Shown in pieces: positions 44,601 to 59,600 of a stretch of 64,000 nucleotides of DNA. The stretch is from NCBI GenBank assembly GCA_032158295.1, contig CM063254.1, positions 1,302,001 to 1,366,000 on the forward strand, written 5' to 3'. The notes beneath the pieces were generated by a model that saw only the letters and a list, made by a program, of their open reading frames with translations, was not told the origin of the DNA and did no database searches. A program made the translations under genes and the position numbers. How positions within the stretch are numbered: position 1 is the stretch's first letter; every line of letters starts with the position of its first letter. Origin of the DNA: Pycnopodia helianthoides (taxonomy: Eukaryota > Echinodermata > Asteroidea > Forcipulatida > Asteriidae).

Positions 44601-47600
44601 TTTCTTGACCTAGTGTTATTCAAACTTGACCTAGAGTGTCGTTCATACTTGACCTAGAGTGTCATTTTCTTGACCTAGAGTGTCGTTCATACTTGACCTA
44701 GAGTGTCATTCATACTATTTACAGATTCGCAAATCATTTAGGAAATTCAAAGATAGTTAAACTTGGTGGGAACAAATGATAAAGATCAACTTGTGGTAAC
44801 ATCATTTGCCTAATATTTCTTTTGAGTAGTGGTGGCTCTCAGAAGAGCCAGTTTGTTCTTGAAGATTCAGCTGATATGTCTGGTCCTCTTCTGGAGAATC
44901 TAGAGACTTTTTTATGAATTTCTAATTATTGCTGCAGACGTAAGAGTGATTTTGATGCAATGACTTTTGTGACTAAAGTTTAATTAATTGTCCAGTTGTA
45001 AGCTGAAGTTCTTATCTGGGCGATGCTTACTTCACTTTACGAAGCTGTGATGTTTTACACAGTTTTCTGTCCTGACAAAATGCTGAAACATTAACACTAA
45101 CCCTTCAATCTCCCTGCAGTAACCGACTGTATGGTATTGGTGGATGGAAACTGCTCATTACAAAAGATTGTAGTTTGAGAATCAAGGATTTTACTTTACC
45201 ATCTTGTCACTATTTTTCATCATTGTGGTTTCAAAATACTTGAATAATTAATCAATTAGTACATTTTTGTTGGAGAAAACAATCTTTAGAAACTGATATT
45301 GCAGTGTCGGAATATTGACTGTAAATGCTTTATGACCAAATTAATTAAATTCTACATTTAACTGTTTTAAGGAAAGACAAAGAGCTGTGTGTAATGATTG
45401 AAGAAACCAACAGAAATTTGATTGTTAGATATTAGTTTGCAGTTTTTGTCCCCCCCTATTTTCGGATGAAAGAAGCCTGTTTAAACAGCTTTTTAAGATC
45501 AGTCCATTACCTTCTTATGGGGGTGGTTATTTTAAACATTTAGTTCAAGGCATATTGACTCCTACAGTGTGTGGATTTAAATCGTTTTGTTTGTTTGATA
45601 TGTGTGAAGTCAGTGACTTAGATAATTTGCGTGCTTGTAGCCGAGGGATTTGTGCGTGTAAAAAATATAAAGGCCCCAGGCACAAATCAGTGGGTTCTTG
45701 ACATCAAAGAGCCAAATTGTAAAATTAAATTCAGCAAGTTGGGGCCGATTCTAAAGAGCATGTTGACTTTTGTGCACGGCTCATACCTAGAGGATTTACA
45801 CTTCTCATAATGGGATTGCCATTGTGTTCATTGACATTTGATAGAAGAAAAAAAGACAATAAATATCTTGTGAAAGCTTTAGCATGACACCCCTGTCTCG
45901 ACAGTGGACCAGTCCAAGTTATCATGAAAGATAAAGGCTAGACCATACTCTTGAGGGGGGAATTGATTATGGTAAGTGAGCCTTATTTATAACCTGTTTA
46001 TTTTTCTCTTTTATACTTTGACTGTCCTCTCATTAAACTCAACTCTCTTTAGAGTGCATAGTGTGTGACATTGCTTGTAAATCCCTTATGTGAATAGTGC
46101 AGAACCCGTCCCTGGTTGACTTGCAGATTCGCCGGCGACTGATGACCGACCGGTCGCGGTAGTCTGGCATTGACTGTGTGTAGCTGGTTGATGACCAAAG
46201 TCCGATCTTCATCCGCTAATGCACTCCTGTAACGTCTTTTCCCGGACTTTCACCTCCCTCCATACTTTCGAGAGAGGTGACGGGGGAACGTTCACCTTAT
46301 CGTTGAGATGAGCTTGTTTTATTTTCCCACCCTCTCCCCCTCTCTCTCTCTCTCTCTCACACACACACAGATGTCCGCAATTCTATCTTTGAAAACCCCC
46401 CAAGCTAGCACTGAGCCAGTTTATTTTTTATCTCTTCCCCAACTCGTCAGTACACACTGGGTATCGTATTAGCATGGAATCAGGGTTCTGAACTGTCAAA
46501 TCTAGGTCAACGCATGCATGTAGGGATGTGAGTGGTAAGAGCTAAACCTGGGGACGTAACTCCATACGACATCCAACTTTCCCCACAGCCGTTGTCTTAA
46601 GAAGAGCCCGTTTGGACTCTCAGAGATTCCTCCTTAGGTAGATAGACCTAGATTCGCTCTCAGATTTTTTTTCTTTCTCTTTTTCGGTGGGATGGTGTGT
46701 CATTCACCGCAGTTCAGGCCAAAATTTATGCAGGGAAGAAATGGAGGCTGCCCTCTAAGTTAATAAAGCATTGATGTGTTAACGATGTAAATGAGATAAT
46801 TAATCAGGTGTTAATTAATGACTAATTGGCCAGATGATGTGTTGAGCTTCTAAAGAATACCCTCCTGTATTCAGGGTTGTGTCACTTAAACCCTCCCAAT
46901 TGGGATATACCCCGTTTGAGTATTAGTGGTTCTCAATCTGCTGGTAATTACGATAGCTAGTATCCACAATTGGGTATACCCGTTTGAGTATTAGTGGTTC
47001 TCAATCTGAAGGTAATACAATAGCTAGTATCCACAATTGGGATATAACCCATTTGAGTATTAGTGGTTCTCAATCTGCTGGTAATACGATAGCTAGTATC
47101 CACAATTGGGATATGACCCATTTGAGTATTAGTGGTTCTCAATCTGCTGGTAATGTTTCTACAATAGCTAGTATCCACAGTTGGGATATACCCCATTTGA
47201 GTATTAGTGGTTCTCAATCTGCAGGTAGTACGATAGCTAGTATCCACAATTGGGATATGACCCATTTGAGTATTAGTGGTTCTCAATCTGCTGGTAAGTT
47301 CTACAATAGCTAGTATCCACATTGGGATATACCCCATTTGAGTATTAGTGGTTCTCAATCTGCTGGTAATTACGATAGCTAGTATCCACAATTGGGATAT
47401 GACCCATTTGAGTATTAGTGGTTCTCAATCTGCTGGTAATACGATAGCTAGTATCCACAATTGGGATATGACCCATTTGAGTATTAGTGGTTCTCAATCT
47501 GCTGGTAATGTTTCTACAATAGCTAGTATCCACAGTTGGGATATACCCCATTTGAGTATTAGAGGTTCTCAATCTACTGGTAATGTTTCTACAATAGCTA

Positions 47601-50600
47601 GTATCCACAGTTGGGATATACCCCATTTGAGTATTAGTGGTTCTCAATCTGCTGGTAATACGATAGCTAGTATCCACAATTGGGATATGACCCATTTGAG
47701 TATTAGTGGTTCTCAATCTGCTGGTAATACGATAGCTAGTATCCACAATTGGGATATGACCCATTTGAGTATTAGTGGTTCTCAATCTGCTGGTAATGTT
47801 TCTACAATAGCTAGTATCCACAGTTGGGATATACCCCATTTGAGTATTAGAGGTTCTCAATCTACTGGTAATGTTTCTACAATAGCTAGTATCCACAATT
47901 GGGATATACCCCATTTGAGTATTAGTGGTTCTCAATCTGCTGGTAATACGATAGCTAGTATCCACAATTGGGATATGACCCATTTGAGTATTAGTGGTTC
48001 TCAATCTGCTGGTAATGTTTCTACAATAGCTAGTATCCACAATTGGGATATACCCCGTTTTGAGTATTAGTGGTTCTCAATCTGCTGGTAATACGATAGC
48101 TAGTATCCACAATTGGGATATACCCCATTTTAGTATTAGTGGTTCAATCTGCTGGTAATGTTTCTACAATAGTTAGTATCCACAGTTGGGATATACCCCG
48201 TTTTGAGTGATAGTGGTTCTCAATCAGTTTGTAATGTTTTCTACAATAGCTAGTATCCACAATTGGGATATACCCCATTTGGAATCCTGTTCCTCCTTCA
48301 CAAGATACTAGTGGTTCTCAATTGGGAAATCTCTTTTTACACTAGAGCTAGGATCCACAGGATCACCAAATCATCCCTAAATTATCCCCAATTGGGATAT
48401 ACCCCATTTGGAATCCTCTTCCTCCTTAATAAGATATCAGTGGTTCTCAATCGGGAAATCTCTTTTTACACTAGAGCTAGGATCCACAGGATCACCAAAT
48501 CATCCCCAATTATCCCTAATTGGGATATACCCCATTTGGAATCCTGTTCCTCCTTCACAAGATACTAGTGGTTCTCAATCGGGAAATCTCTTTTTACACT
48601 AGAGCTAGGATCCACAGGATCACCAAATCATCCCCAATTGGGATATCCCTTCAGTCAACCTAATTGAAGACTGTAGGGTATGATTACAGCAGCCATGTGT
48701 TCATAGGTTTAGTTTCACCATACTGATTATTGTAGAAAATCCTCATATTGAGTCGTGCTGAAACTATATGTATATGCAAGGGATTCTGTCTAAAATAACA
48801 AATTTCTTCCGACAAATCATTCTCTAGATATGATTTTTCTTTCAAATGTTATTTTAAAATTCTACTGTGGACATAGTTTTGATAACTATAAGAAGTAGCA
48901 GGCTATGCAGTTATGTTAGTGGAGTACCAGTAAATCGAAGAAACTAGATACAATCACAAAGCTCACTGAATAGGTTCGCCAGTGTAACAAATGGCAGAAA
49001 TAATTTGCCATTCCCGTCGATTTAACAACACTTCCCAGTTGAGTGTATGGACTCGCCAAGCAGAATGCGGACTATTTAGCTCATACTAGCGTTGTATAAC
49101 TAGGGTTTGACCAGATTTACTTCATCCCAACTAGATTATGGATAATGATTGCAGGTTGATGAACGCTCCGAGGGTGGGGGGGGGGGTTCTAGTTGGCGCA
49201 AGAGGAAGAGGATCAACGTGACATTGTCCCCTCATTAGGTTACTGGTACCCTCTCTATGTTTAGCTAGCCTTAGGCTGACCTAGATTACAGCAGTAGGGT
49301 GACAGTGTTCACCGAGTCATTGATCGTCCTAAACCCATCTTTCCCCTGAACCGTCTTCTCTCTCAAAAAAATGGTGGCCCGGTTATTTCACCGCTGCAGG
49401 AAATACAGAGAGGGATGTTCCATTTTGGGAAATGTGGAATACTGAGTGATCGGTTTCACCCTTACAGATTGGAATGGTCCAGTTTTAACTTCCGAAGTTC
49501 GTTGAACTTTTTCTTTTGAACCAAGTCTTCATTAAAGTAAATGAGTGGTTAATTTTTTACGTGCTGAAAGATTTATTGTAATTTCATTTTGAGTCGATTA
49601 ACATTTGTCATTGTCAAGAAGCCTTCCCTGTGGTTCTAAAAAAAGTACATCTCTTTTTTTCTTTGACCAATTCCCAACTCCAAATTAGAATTCATCGTCC
49701 TGTCAGAATCCAAATTAATATTTAATTGTTCATTTAGGTTTTATTAATGAGGGAGATAAATTTAGGTTTGACAATGTTGATGATGTTGTAAGCCACATAC
49801 GGCGGTGACAAATTGCTTTTCATTTTGAACGGTTCAGTGTTCACAGTCTATGGTATATTTTTAAACAGAATTTGTTTTGTTTCGGGGGGGGGGCGGGGGG
49901 CTTTTTTCCCTCTTTTTGGGGGGGGCATATTGTTCAATGTATCTTTCAAAAATGGTGTATTTCATTGGAAGAGATTTCAACTGTTTAAATTGAATTTAGA
50001 TATGTGATACACATTATGGTGAATAAGGTGTTTTGTGAATTTGATGTGACCATGTGGACTGTGCTGCTCCTCTTATTTAAACTTCAGTTTTGTTGGTTGT
50101 ACTTCCATTGGGCCATTGGACCATAACAAAATCATTAAATACCAAAAATACAGGCAAAATCTATGACCTACATTTTTTATGGCTTTGAATTGGTTAAATG
50201 ACTTTGAAAGGATTTTCACAGCGTTGTTGTGGATTCAGTGTCAAAGGTCGTAGGTTTCCCACGGTGATTTTGTGTCATGTGCACTCAATAGAAGTATTGG
50301 TGCATGTACAGGTGATGTTTCTTTTCACTGAGCGGGGGAGGGGGGGGGGGGACCAGACATTTGTCATTTAGTCTTATTCAGTAATAACCTTGACAATTAC
50401 GTTGGTTTGTAATTCTTAGTTTCATGAAAAGGACCTCTTAAATGTTCTATTCAATCATCTTAACACCCAGCCCCAGAATAATATCAAAAATGACAATATA
50501 GGGGTATAGACCTTTTAGGATACAAAGGCACCACCTTAAAAAAAAATAATAATAATCAAAACAGAGCAACAACAAAAATAAAAAATACCCTGAGAAAAGT

Positions 50601-53600
50601 GATCACGTCAGTGGGTGTAATCGTCTGAATCATTGAATTGGCATATTTATGGAAGTAGAATCCTACTTTTAATTAGAATTTTATATTTAGAAGTCAAGTT
50701 GTCATGAATTATGTGCATTTTTTGTGCAGGTACAGACAGCAGTGGTTTGATGAGAATGTTCTTTCTGTTCCTTTATATTCTCTTTTTTTGTTACTTTTTT
50801 GGTCTAAAATCAAATTGTCAAAAATGCCGTACCTTCCTAGAGAAGGTAGCAAAAATCGGTTCTCGTTAAAGCTGTTTGACGTTAACTCGGTTGTTCGTTT
50901 CCCAATTCAATCATTATGAAATCATCGTCAATTCCATCCCGTCCCCTTTAAACCTAATTACTTCTCCTGGTCACACGAGTTAGACTGAGAGTGGACTATC
51001 CCACGAGAGTCTGTCAATGTCCTGACAGAGCCTGGGGTGGTGACCAGACTAAGAGGAGCAAGTGACTACCCTCTACAGGGAGCACGAGAGCTGGGTCATC
51101 TACAGGTCAAAGGAGGTCATAGGACTTTTTGTGGCACACCTTAGATGTCATGCACTGTTCTAAGGTGACTTTGTCATTCAATGAACTCTAGTCTTGAGTA
51201 CAATGCCCTATTGCTTTGCTTAGTTTACGGACACTTTCAATTTTTAGTTGGGGGGGATGTGAAAGGGAAAATTTAATGATGGATTAATGATGTGGATTAT
51301 CGGTTTGTTTGTATTTTTCCTGAATTTCTCATTATGTTCATGAATGAAGTTCTTAGTAAATTTGTAATTTTTGTCTCGTTTTTCAAAGTAAGAAGTGTGA
51401 GACGGCATAAAAGGGGGACAATGTCTGGGGTTTTTCAACTTAGATAAGAAAAGTTTTATTTTCATTTTGATTTGTTTCGCATTTCATTTGAGGTTAATTT
51501 TAGTTTCAATCAGTATAAAATTTCCTTTACTTTTTTTCGCTCTCCCACTCATTATCACTTGGTGTCACCCCCGTGCAAAAATAGAAGAATCCATCCATAA
51601 ACTGATTGAAGTTTTTAAAACACAACAAAAGTATTTCTTTCTTTTTTTATGCTCATTAACCCAGAAAAGAATTGCCTTTGACTCTTTTGTAGGTACTGAT
51701 TAGCTCATTGTTTGTCACTTCTCAATTGAAGCAGTTGTCGAACATTTATGGCTTAATTATCCCCCTGGTCCAGGCCTTGTGTTTTCAGGGATGATAGTGC
51801 ATATAGAACTGTGTCAATTAATGCCTGCAACAAGAGTTGGGGCATGGTAGATATAGGTCTGGTGTCTATGGATGGAGGATGTGGTTACATGCTGGAGGCG
51901 TATCAGGGTCGGTTGGAGACATGAATGCTGTTTCATGAGTGATAGCACTGGGGTTTATTCTATGTCATATCACACACATACAGTCATTAGCTTGAATCCA
52001 GCCAGTATGTGCCATTATCGCTGCTCACTGGAATCCCTACCTTTTTTTTAAACTGATTTCCCACAAAACAAATCTGATTTTTGTGATTGTAATTGATTCG
52101 CTGTATGATAAATGGGCAGCTTGATGCTGCAAGTTTTTATTCATCAATAATTTAGTTTATTTTCAAGATTGGATAGTTTATGTGATACTTTTGTGGTGTG
52201 ATTGTATTTGCTTCTTTGATGTAATTGTAAGGTCCAACTCATTGTCTGTATTATTGACCGGCATTACCTGCCCATTTCCATGTTCTCTCCTTTCTTTTTC
52301 TCAAAGTGTACCACATAGTCTTAATCTGGGCATAGATCTGGGCTACTCTCTATTGATCCAAATTTGTTCAAAGGACACCGTTATTAGGGAAGCAGTGTTT
52401 TTTTAGTTTCATATCAGATTTGTCAAAATTATCCTATCCTTGTAGTTATTTTCAAGAAAACCTCATCCGAGTGATTTATTTTTACCTCATTGAAACAAAA
52501 AATCAAACTTTTCAAGTGGAAGTTTTTTATTTATTTATTTTTTTTTTTTTAAACCTTAACAAAAACAACCTATACTTACCTATATATGAGTATTATGATA
52601 ATTTAGTTTCATTATGTAGTTTTAGGAAAGTGAGGAATTGGAGGTAGCAAGAAATGCTGTACCTTCCCGCAGTTTGAATCACTGGCTTTCCTTGTAAACC
52701 ACTAACTCGTAACTGCCTGAAATTCATAAACGTCTTTGATATCATGGCACGATGATTCATGAGCCATGAGGTTTCCCTCCAATGGTGTGGACAAATCTCG
52801 CTCCATTGGCTTAAAAAAGTAAACAAAGTATTGAAGTGAGGGTTAGTGAACTTAAGGATAAAACCACGGGATGGTGGTATAAGGACTGTCCGGTCAATGG
52901 GCTCATGCACCCTCATATCACACACTGCTGTGTCTGTTTTCTTGAGCACTTTCCCCTCAGGCGTTCTCACCCACTCTGTCTGCCCCCATACTATGCACTT
53001 GAATGAACTGACCTCCTTTACTGCCAGTTCACTTATGGGGTGCTCCATTGTGGGAATAGGGGAGGATTCTGCCCTTAACAAATCGCTGTTTCTCTAGTGG
53101 ACAAAACTGATCCATCAGTGACTGACAGGAGGTCTAGTTTCCATTATCAATTACACACTGAAGAACAAGTTATTCTAAATCGCCAGCCTAATAATTGGGG
53201 TCACTGTACTGTTAAAGGGAGACTTATTGAAAACAGCTGAGGTAGTCTAGTTCCCAGAATTAATTTTATGCCACGGATCAAGCTTTTTGTTTGTGGTACC
53301 AGTCTAATGAAAAATCGCATGGCATTCTATGAAGTATATACTCCATATACTTTTAAATTCAATAGATAAGAGCAATGTTTACTAATTATATTGATATTAT
53401 AGACTAAGTGAAAATGCAGTTGCACATTTCACTCCTTTGCTCAAAGAGAGAACACTAAGGGCCAATTTTATAGCGCCGCTTAATGGTAAGCAAATTTCTG
53501 TGCTTACTGTAGTAGAAAATTTTGCTAAAGCGTAAGCGTATTTGATTTGATTGATTTTTTTTGATTGATTGATTATTTATTCATACATCTGGTGGCCAAA

Positions 53601-56600
53601 AAGCCAAATTACATGTATGTTACAATTAAAATGACAATATAAAAAAATAACATCAATAATTATAAGAACTTAGTAAAAGCATTCAAAGAAAAACACAAAT
53701 TGCACATTAAATGTTATTCATTTCACAGGTTTGCAAGAAAATTTGGCGGCCAGTCTTCGCGTTCACCATAGATTTGCATTGTTGCGTCATTCCATTTTCA
53801 TACAGTAAGCACTGGAAGGTTAGAATGCCTTTTCGTTCGCTTACTGTTAGCAGTACGAATGAAACTCGCACAGTAAGCACACAACATCGGCCGTTGAGCA
53901 GATTTATGACATTGGCCTAGAGTTGTGTAATTGAGTGAGTTCCATCGTGAAGGGACCAGTTCACTTTGGTCATGAGGTCGCTTGGCGTCAAATATAGCAG
54001 TGCACAGCCACAATCATGGGTACACATTTTTTGTGTGTCCATGTTATGAACAACACTTTGAAAACCAGTTATTTCAATGCTTTTTCGCAAATTAATTAAC
54101 CAGGGCTGTGTGAATGAAGAGTAGAAAGTACTTGAGTTTGACGGATACAAGATCTGCAAAGAGTTACTCAATATTTATTGGTTGTTCATTGGGTTGTGCA
54201 CTTCACAACCCAATGTGCAGTCTAGTCTTGCACCCTGTATGCACACATGCGTTTTGGGCTTGGGAAACTCTCAGAACCCTACTATCAGGCAGGATGTTCT
54301 TCCCCCCTTGTCTTTTTTTCCAATTTTGTTGGCGTAGGAAAAATCAAAACAATTTTTATTTAAAGGCCTAAAAGGCTATTTAGAGCCTACACCATGTGTA
54401 CTAGGGTACAATGTGTACATATAGGTCAGGCCTTTTACTCAATAAAATGTTCCTACTTTTTTCCAAGACCAAATATCCTGCATGCGTTATCTTAGTGGGT
54501 GCTTATAAAATGTAGTCTCACTGGGTTTTCATTAAATAGAGGGTCAAGGCTCTATAGTTCAAATAGATTTTCAGATTAATTTGCTTTGAATAATTTAAGT
54601 GAAAAGACTTAATTACTGCATAAATGATGTACAAGCTACTGGTACATACAGCAATAAAAAATGTTAAACGCCAAATCGTTAATCTAAAAGTAAACCTTCC
54701 TTGCTTCCTTGGCTTCTCTCCATGAGGTTCTTGGCTAGCATAGTGATTAAGAAATTCAACATGGCAGGATGGTACCAAACACAGGAAATAATAACTAGCA
54801 CTTGGGGTTTGCAAGCAAAACTGAAACCTTGATCGGTTGTGTTTTACAAATTTGTTATTTTTTAAAAGACTGGCTTTTCATCATTAGTTTAATGAAGCAT
54901 ACCGGTGATATTGACAGGTTAAGCCTATCAGTCAAATGGAATATCCCAAAAACCTGTTATGAATATTATCACGTGGGGTTATTCCATTTCATCAAATAAG
55001 GGGTTAAGAATTCATAAGCTATAAAAACTGTGTCTTTGTGAATACACATAAACTTTACCACATGGGTTCTTTTGTTAACAAAGTGCATAGATTTGGTACA
55101 CAATCTTTTAAATCATATAAATTCAAAAGACAGGAGGATTGGAAATTCAGAACCTCACAGACGTCATATACATGTTAATTTCCCTTTTCAATACAATACT
55201 TGTTTTTCATGACTAATTTACCTCGGCTCATTTGACATTTCCACTTCTAAAAAAAAAAAAAAAAAACAGGTGATTAAAAATGATTACCCCTTGAATGTAA
55301 AATGGGCCAGTCCAACCTGTGGCTCGTTCATTGAATGCATGGACTAACTTCAGAGACTGGTTTATGGTGCTGAAGCGTGTCCGGTGATAAACCAAGCTTT
55401 TTTTTTTTTTCAGTCTCTCTTCTTTTTATGTACGTGTAGAATAGAGTCAATGTTATTTCCGGAGTTCTTTGAACCCACCGATAGTGCAGTGTTAGGTTCA
55501 CCTTAGGAGTATGACTGGCGATTGACCAACCCAGCCATGGGAAAAGTACGACGGTGAGTCTGAAATTAGATGACACAACGCCTTGTGATCATGCTGTTAG
55601 TCCAAAATGACGAGATGGATTATTAAAAATCAACATTTGTTGGTGTGGTGTTTGCTTTCTTTACGTCCAACACACGTACAGATAGAATTAGGTTGTTTTG
55701 TTAAACGTTGCTACAGCGTTTGCTGTCTATCATAGGCATATACATCAAACCATGGGGATATTTTTACATTCCTTTTGAAAAATCAAGTTTGGTCACAAAT
55801 CATGGAGTTATTAATCTTCAGAAATTGTTATAACGTATCAGATTCTATGAAAGTTCATAAATGTGAAGTTCCTCAAGCCCATTCAAAGTACTAACAAGTT
55901 CTAAGTGTTTTATTTTTACACCAGTTTTGAAGCTGATTGGTGATGATTACCTTATTGTACCAGATGATTTAGAAACATTTGGACATAAAATGTACATTAT
56001 GCTCAAATGTCCCGTGGAAGTTGTTTTTGAATTTTAGGATACAGAGTTTTCATTAAAAAGAGGGTCCATTTCTATATAGTTTAAATAGATTTTCAATAAA
56101 TTGTTTTGAATAAATTAAGTGAACAGACTTAATTACTGCATAAATGATGTACAGCTACTTGTACATACAGCCATCATAAACATCTATAACAAAATACCCA
56201 ACTGGTAAATTTTTATGGGTGTGAATTTTTATGTATTTTTGAGTAAAGTAAATTTGATACGTATTTTGGTGTTAGGGACCATAATTTGTTTGTAAAATGT
56301 CATGGTAGTTATACAGAAATATGTCATGTGTGTGACTGTCTGTGTATGACTTAATTGCAAAGATACTTGCTGGACATGTCAAAGATTGCTTCTTTTACGG
56401 GGGTTGGCCTAATGTAGGATGGGTGATTGACAGTGTATATTTAGCCTCATTTCTGTCTTAAAGCTTTCATCTTTGTGGAAAATATACTCAAGTCCAGTGA
56501 TATTTTGTCTTTCTTTGCAAGTTAAGGGAAATGCTCATCCATATGAATAGTCAGAAATAAAAGCCAGTTACTGTTGTAGAAAATTTATCTTTAAAGGAAC

Positions 56601-59600
56601 ATTACAGTATTGGTTTTTGCTGACAAAATAGTTGCTGGCAGTGTAAGCACTTTATGTAATCCACCTATATATAAACTGACAAACCTGGTAGAAGTTTGAG
56701 ATCGGATCGGCCAACCGATTACACATTTGCATGAAATCATATAGATTCAACAAATGATAAAACGCTCACAGAACGATAAACTCCAATCGAAAAATTAGTT
56801 AAATCATTTTCTCAAATATGGCATTTCAGACAGAAATATTTCAAGGGATGTTTTCTACTATCATCATCATTAGACTGAGTAAGTTTTATGTAAATCTGTG
56901 ATCAAAAGTATTTTTTACAAGTTTTTTTCTTACCAATTCTGTAATGTTACTTTAAAATAGGATTTTAAAATGTTGCAGGTTGGTTTTTAGATGTTTCTTT
57001 CGAGGAAGCTTGATGGTTTTGGTTTAAAGAAACCAACATTGCTCATTCCTTTACAATTGATGTATTTAGAAATGCACTGGATTCTAACTGATGGTGTCTC
57101 CATTCAGTGAAATAGGTGGTGGTTATTGGAGTAGGGTAGGGGGTTGCAGGGTAGGGGGGTTGCAGGGTATGGGGGGTTGCAGGGTAGGGGGGTTGCAGGG
57201 TATGGGGGTTGCAGGTATGGGTTGCAGTTGCAGGGTAGGGCTGCAGGGTAGGAGGCTGCAGGGTAGGGGGTTGCAGGGTAGGGGGCTGCAGGTAGGGGGT
57301 TGCAGGTAGGGGTTGCAGGGTAGGGGGCTGCAGGGTAGGGGGGGTTTCAGGGTAGGGGGGTTGCAGGTAGGGGGTTGCAGGGTAGGGGGTTGCAGGGTAG
57401 GGGTTGCAGGGTAGGGGGCTGCAGGTATGGGGCTGCAGGGTAGGGGGCTGCAGGGTAGGGGGTTGCAGGGTTAGGGGGTTGCAGGGTAGGGGGTTGCAGG
57501 GTAGGGGGCTGCAGGGTAGGGGGGTTGCAGGGTAGTGGGGTTGCAGGGTATGGGGGCTGCAGGGTAGGGGGCTGGAGGGTAGGGGGTTGCAGGGTAGGGG
57601 GTTGCAGGGTATGGGGGGCTGCAGGGTAGGGGGCTGGAGGGTAGGGGGTTGCAGGGTAGGATTGCAGGGTAGGGGGCTGCAGGGTAGGGGGTGCAGGGTA
57701 GGGCTGCAGGGTTGGGGTTGCAGGGTAGGGGGGTTGCAAGGTGGGGGCTGCAGGGTAGGGGTGCAGGGTAGGGGGTGCAGGGTAGGGCTGCAGGGTTGGG
57801 GGTTGCAGGGTAGGGGGTTGCAAGGTTGGGACTTCAGATGGGGTAAACAACACTTTGGAGGTGTTGGAAATTTTGGATGGCCCTTGTTGTTGAGTTTTTA
57901 GTGAGAGTTCTGCTCTATTGACTACAGTCTGTGAGCATGGTGAACGTATCATTTACTCTAAATAAAAGCTTGCACTGCCTTTAATATTCTATACCCATGT
58001 CAACCCTGCTATTCAGCTGTACAGTATGACGTTAATTTCCAAAATTGACACTTCCTTTGTAAAAGCCCAGAGGGTTTCCCTGCAATAAGTAGACAACCTG
58101 TATCTCCCCTGGGCTAGTAATGCTATAGGCCCAACAAACAGTACACTCTGGTTGACTGGCCTGAGACAGTGGACAAAGCAGACTGTTCCATTTCCCAGAA
58201 GGGTTTGTTGAAATGAATATGTTGTGAAGGAGTGAGTGTGCTTTAGTTGACCAACTTCACTTTGATTTCATTGATTCAACTTTATTGTGGAAGTAACTCG
58301 GTAAATTGTGTTGTATTTGAAGTTTCAGATGTGAATAAAATATTAGTCACACATCTGAGGTTTGTTTTCCATAAACTTCAAATATACATTCAACTTCACC
58401 TCTTTGTTAAATAGTCTGCCCCACTCTTTTAACCTCCCATAGTTGTAAACCATACAACAAAATGTTTTGTTAGCTCAGTCTATTACTAAAAAAGGGGTGG
58501 ACGAGAAATGTCATTTCTGATAATAAACTTCCATAATATAGAGTTTCTATTATTTGCGAGATGTTGATCCGCACTGACACAAATCTAACTAAATTACAAG
58601 CGGAATTGATGGCTGAAATTCAGCTTGATACTGAAGTTCACCAAGAACTGGGGTACAGGTTTCATATTAATTGAAGTCAAGGTGAAGTGTTTGCTGTTAT
58701 TGTTTCCTTGGAATGAACCTCATAGTACACGTCTGGTTACCTGTAAGCAAGATGGCTATCTCTGATCGGGACACAAAGCACCATACTATTTTGTTGTTGT
58801 AACCTCGGTTTGGAGTATGTGTATCTGAATTGAACGCAGACAATATGGCTGCTTAATGATAAATAAAGGGACACCTCCAAATGCATGTTTTAGGTAATTT
58901 AGGCAAACTAATCAACTTAAAGGAATCACTCCAACTGATCAATTTTAACATCAATGCTCGAAAAAAAGGACAATTATCTTTTCTCACCCCCACCCCCCCT
59001 TCCCCAGAGTCTAGACTCATTGTCCTGGTTAATGGATCTTTCCTTCAACTGAACCAGTACTTTATAAAAAGGTCAGACCTTACCAAATCATCATCAAGCA
59101 CTAAAGACCCTCTCCATCTTCCTTTTTTTTATTTCCTAATTAAATGTGTCCCGTGTCTCTGGAGCTAATGTGGTGGTGATTGTTGACTTCAGGTTTTCCC
59201 TGTCATGGTGAATCATTTATAAATTGAATGGAGACAGCTTGTCTGGGTTGCGCTACGCATTCATAATACTGTGTCATAATTCCGTACCATTCAAACTAAT
59301 GGCCCCCGATTATTGACAATCATCAAATTTGTTTTAATGACAAGAAGTAAAATGTTTATTGTCATGATTAATTATTTGTTATAGTTGTTTGTCAATACAT
59401 TGGACGTGCACAGCATATCGTCATGCGTACAAGTGTGCTGCCGAATAAGCAGATAGATTTGTGGTTTTCAGATATAATTTACAAACAGTTCAATTAATCA
59501 ATTAAGTTAGGTGCTGTACACAGCAGAGAGTACACATCGATACAGAAAAACATCCTAAATGTTTGGATAACCAACCTGCAAATGTTGATCTGTCTTTTAT

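Noticed and set aside
53531..53660. Possible LINE 3' end near (TTGA)n
   Set aside because: Only a short tetranucleotide run and AT-rich tail; no coding remnant or second copy to support it.
57347..57952. 201-codon Pro/Leu/Gln-rich frame and its plus-strand counterpart
   Set aside because: Generated entirely by the G-rich minisatellite; no gene signals.
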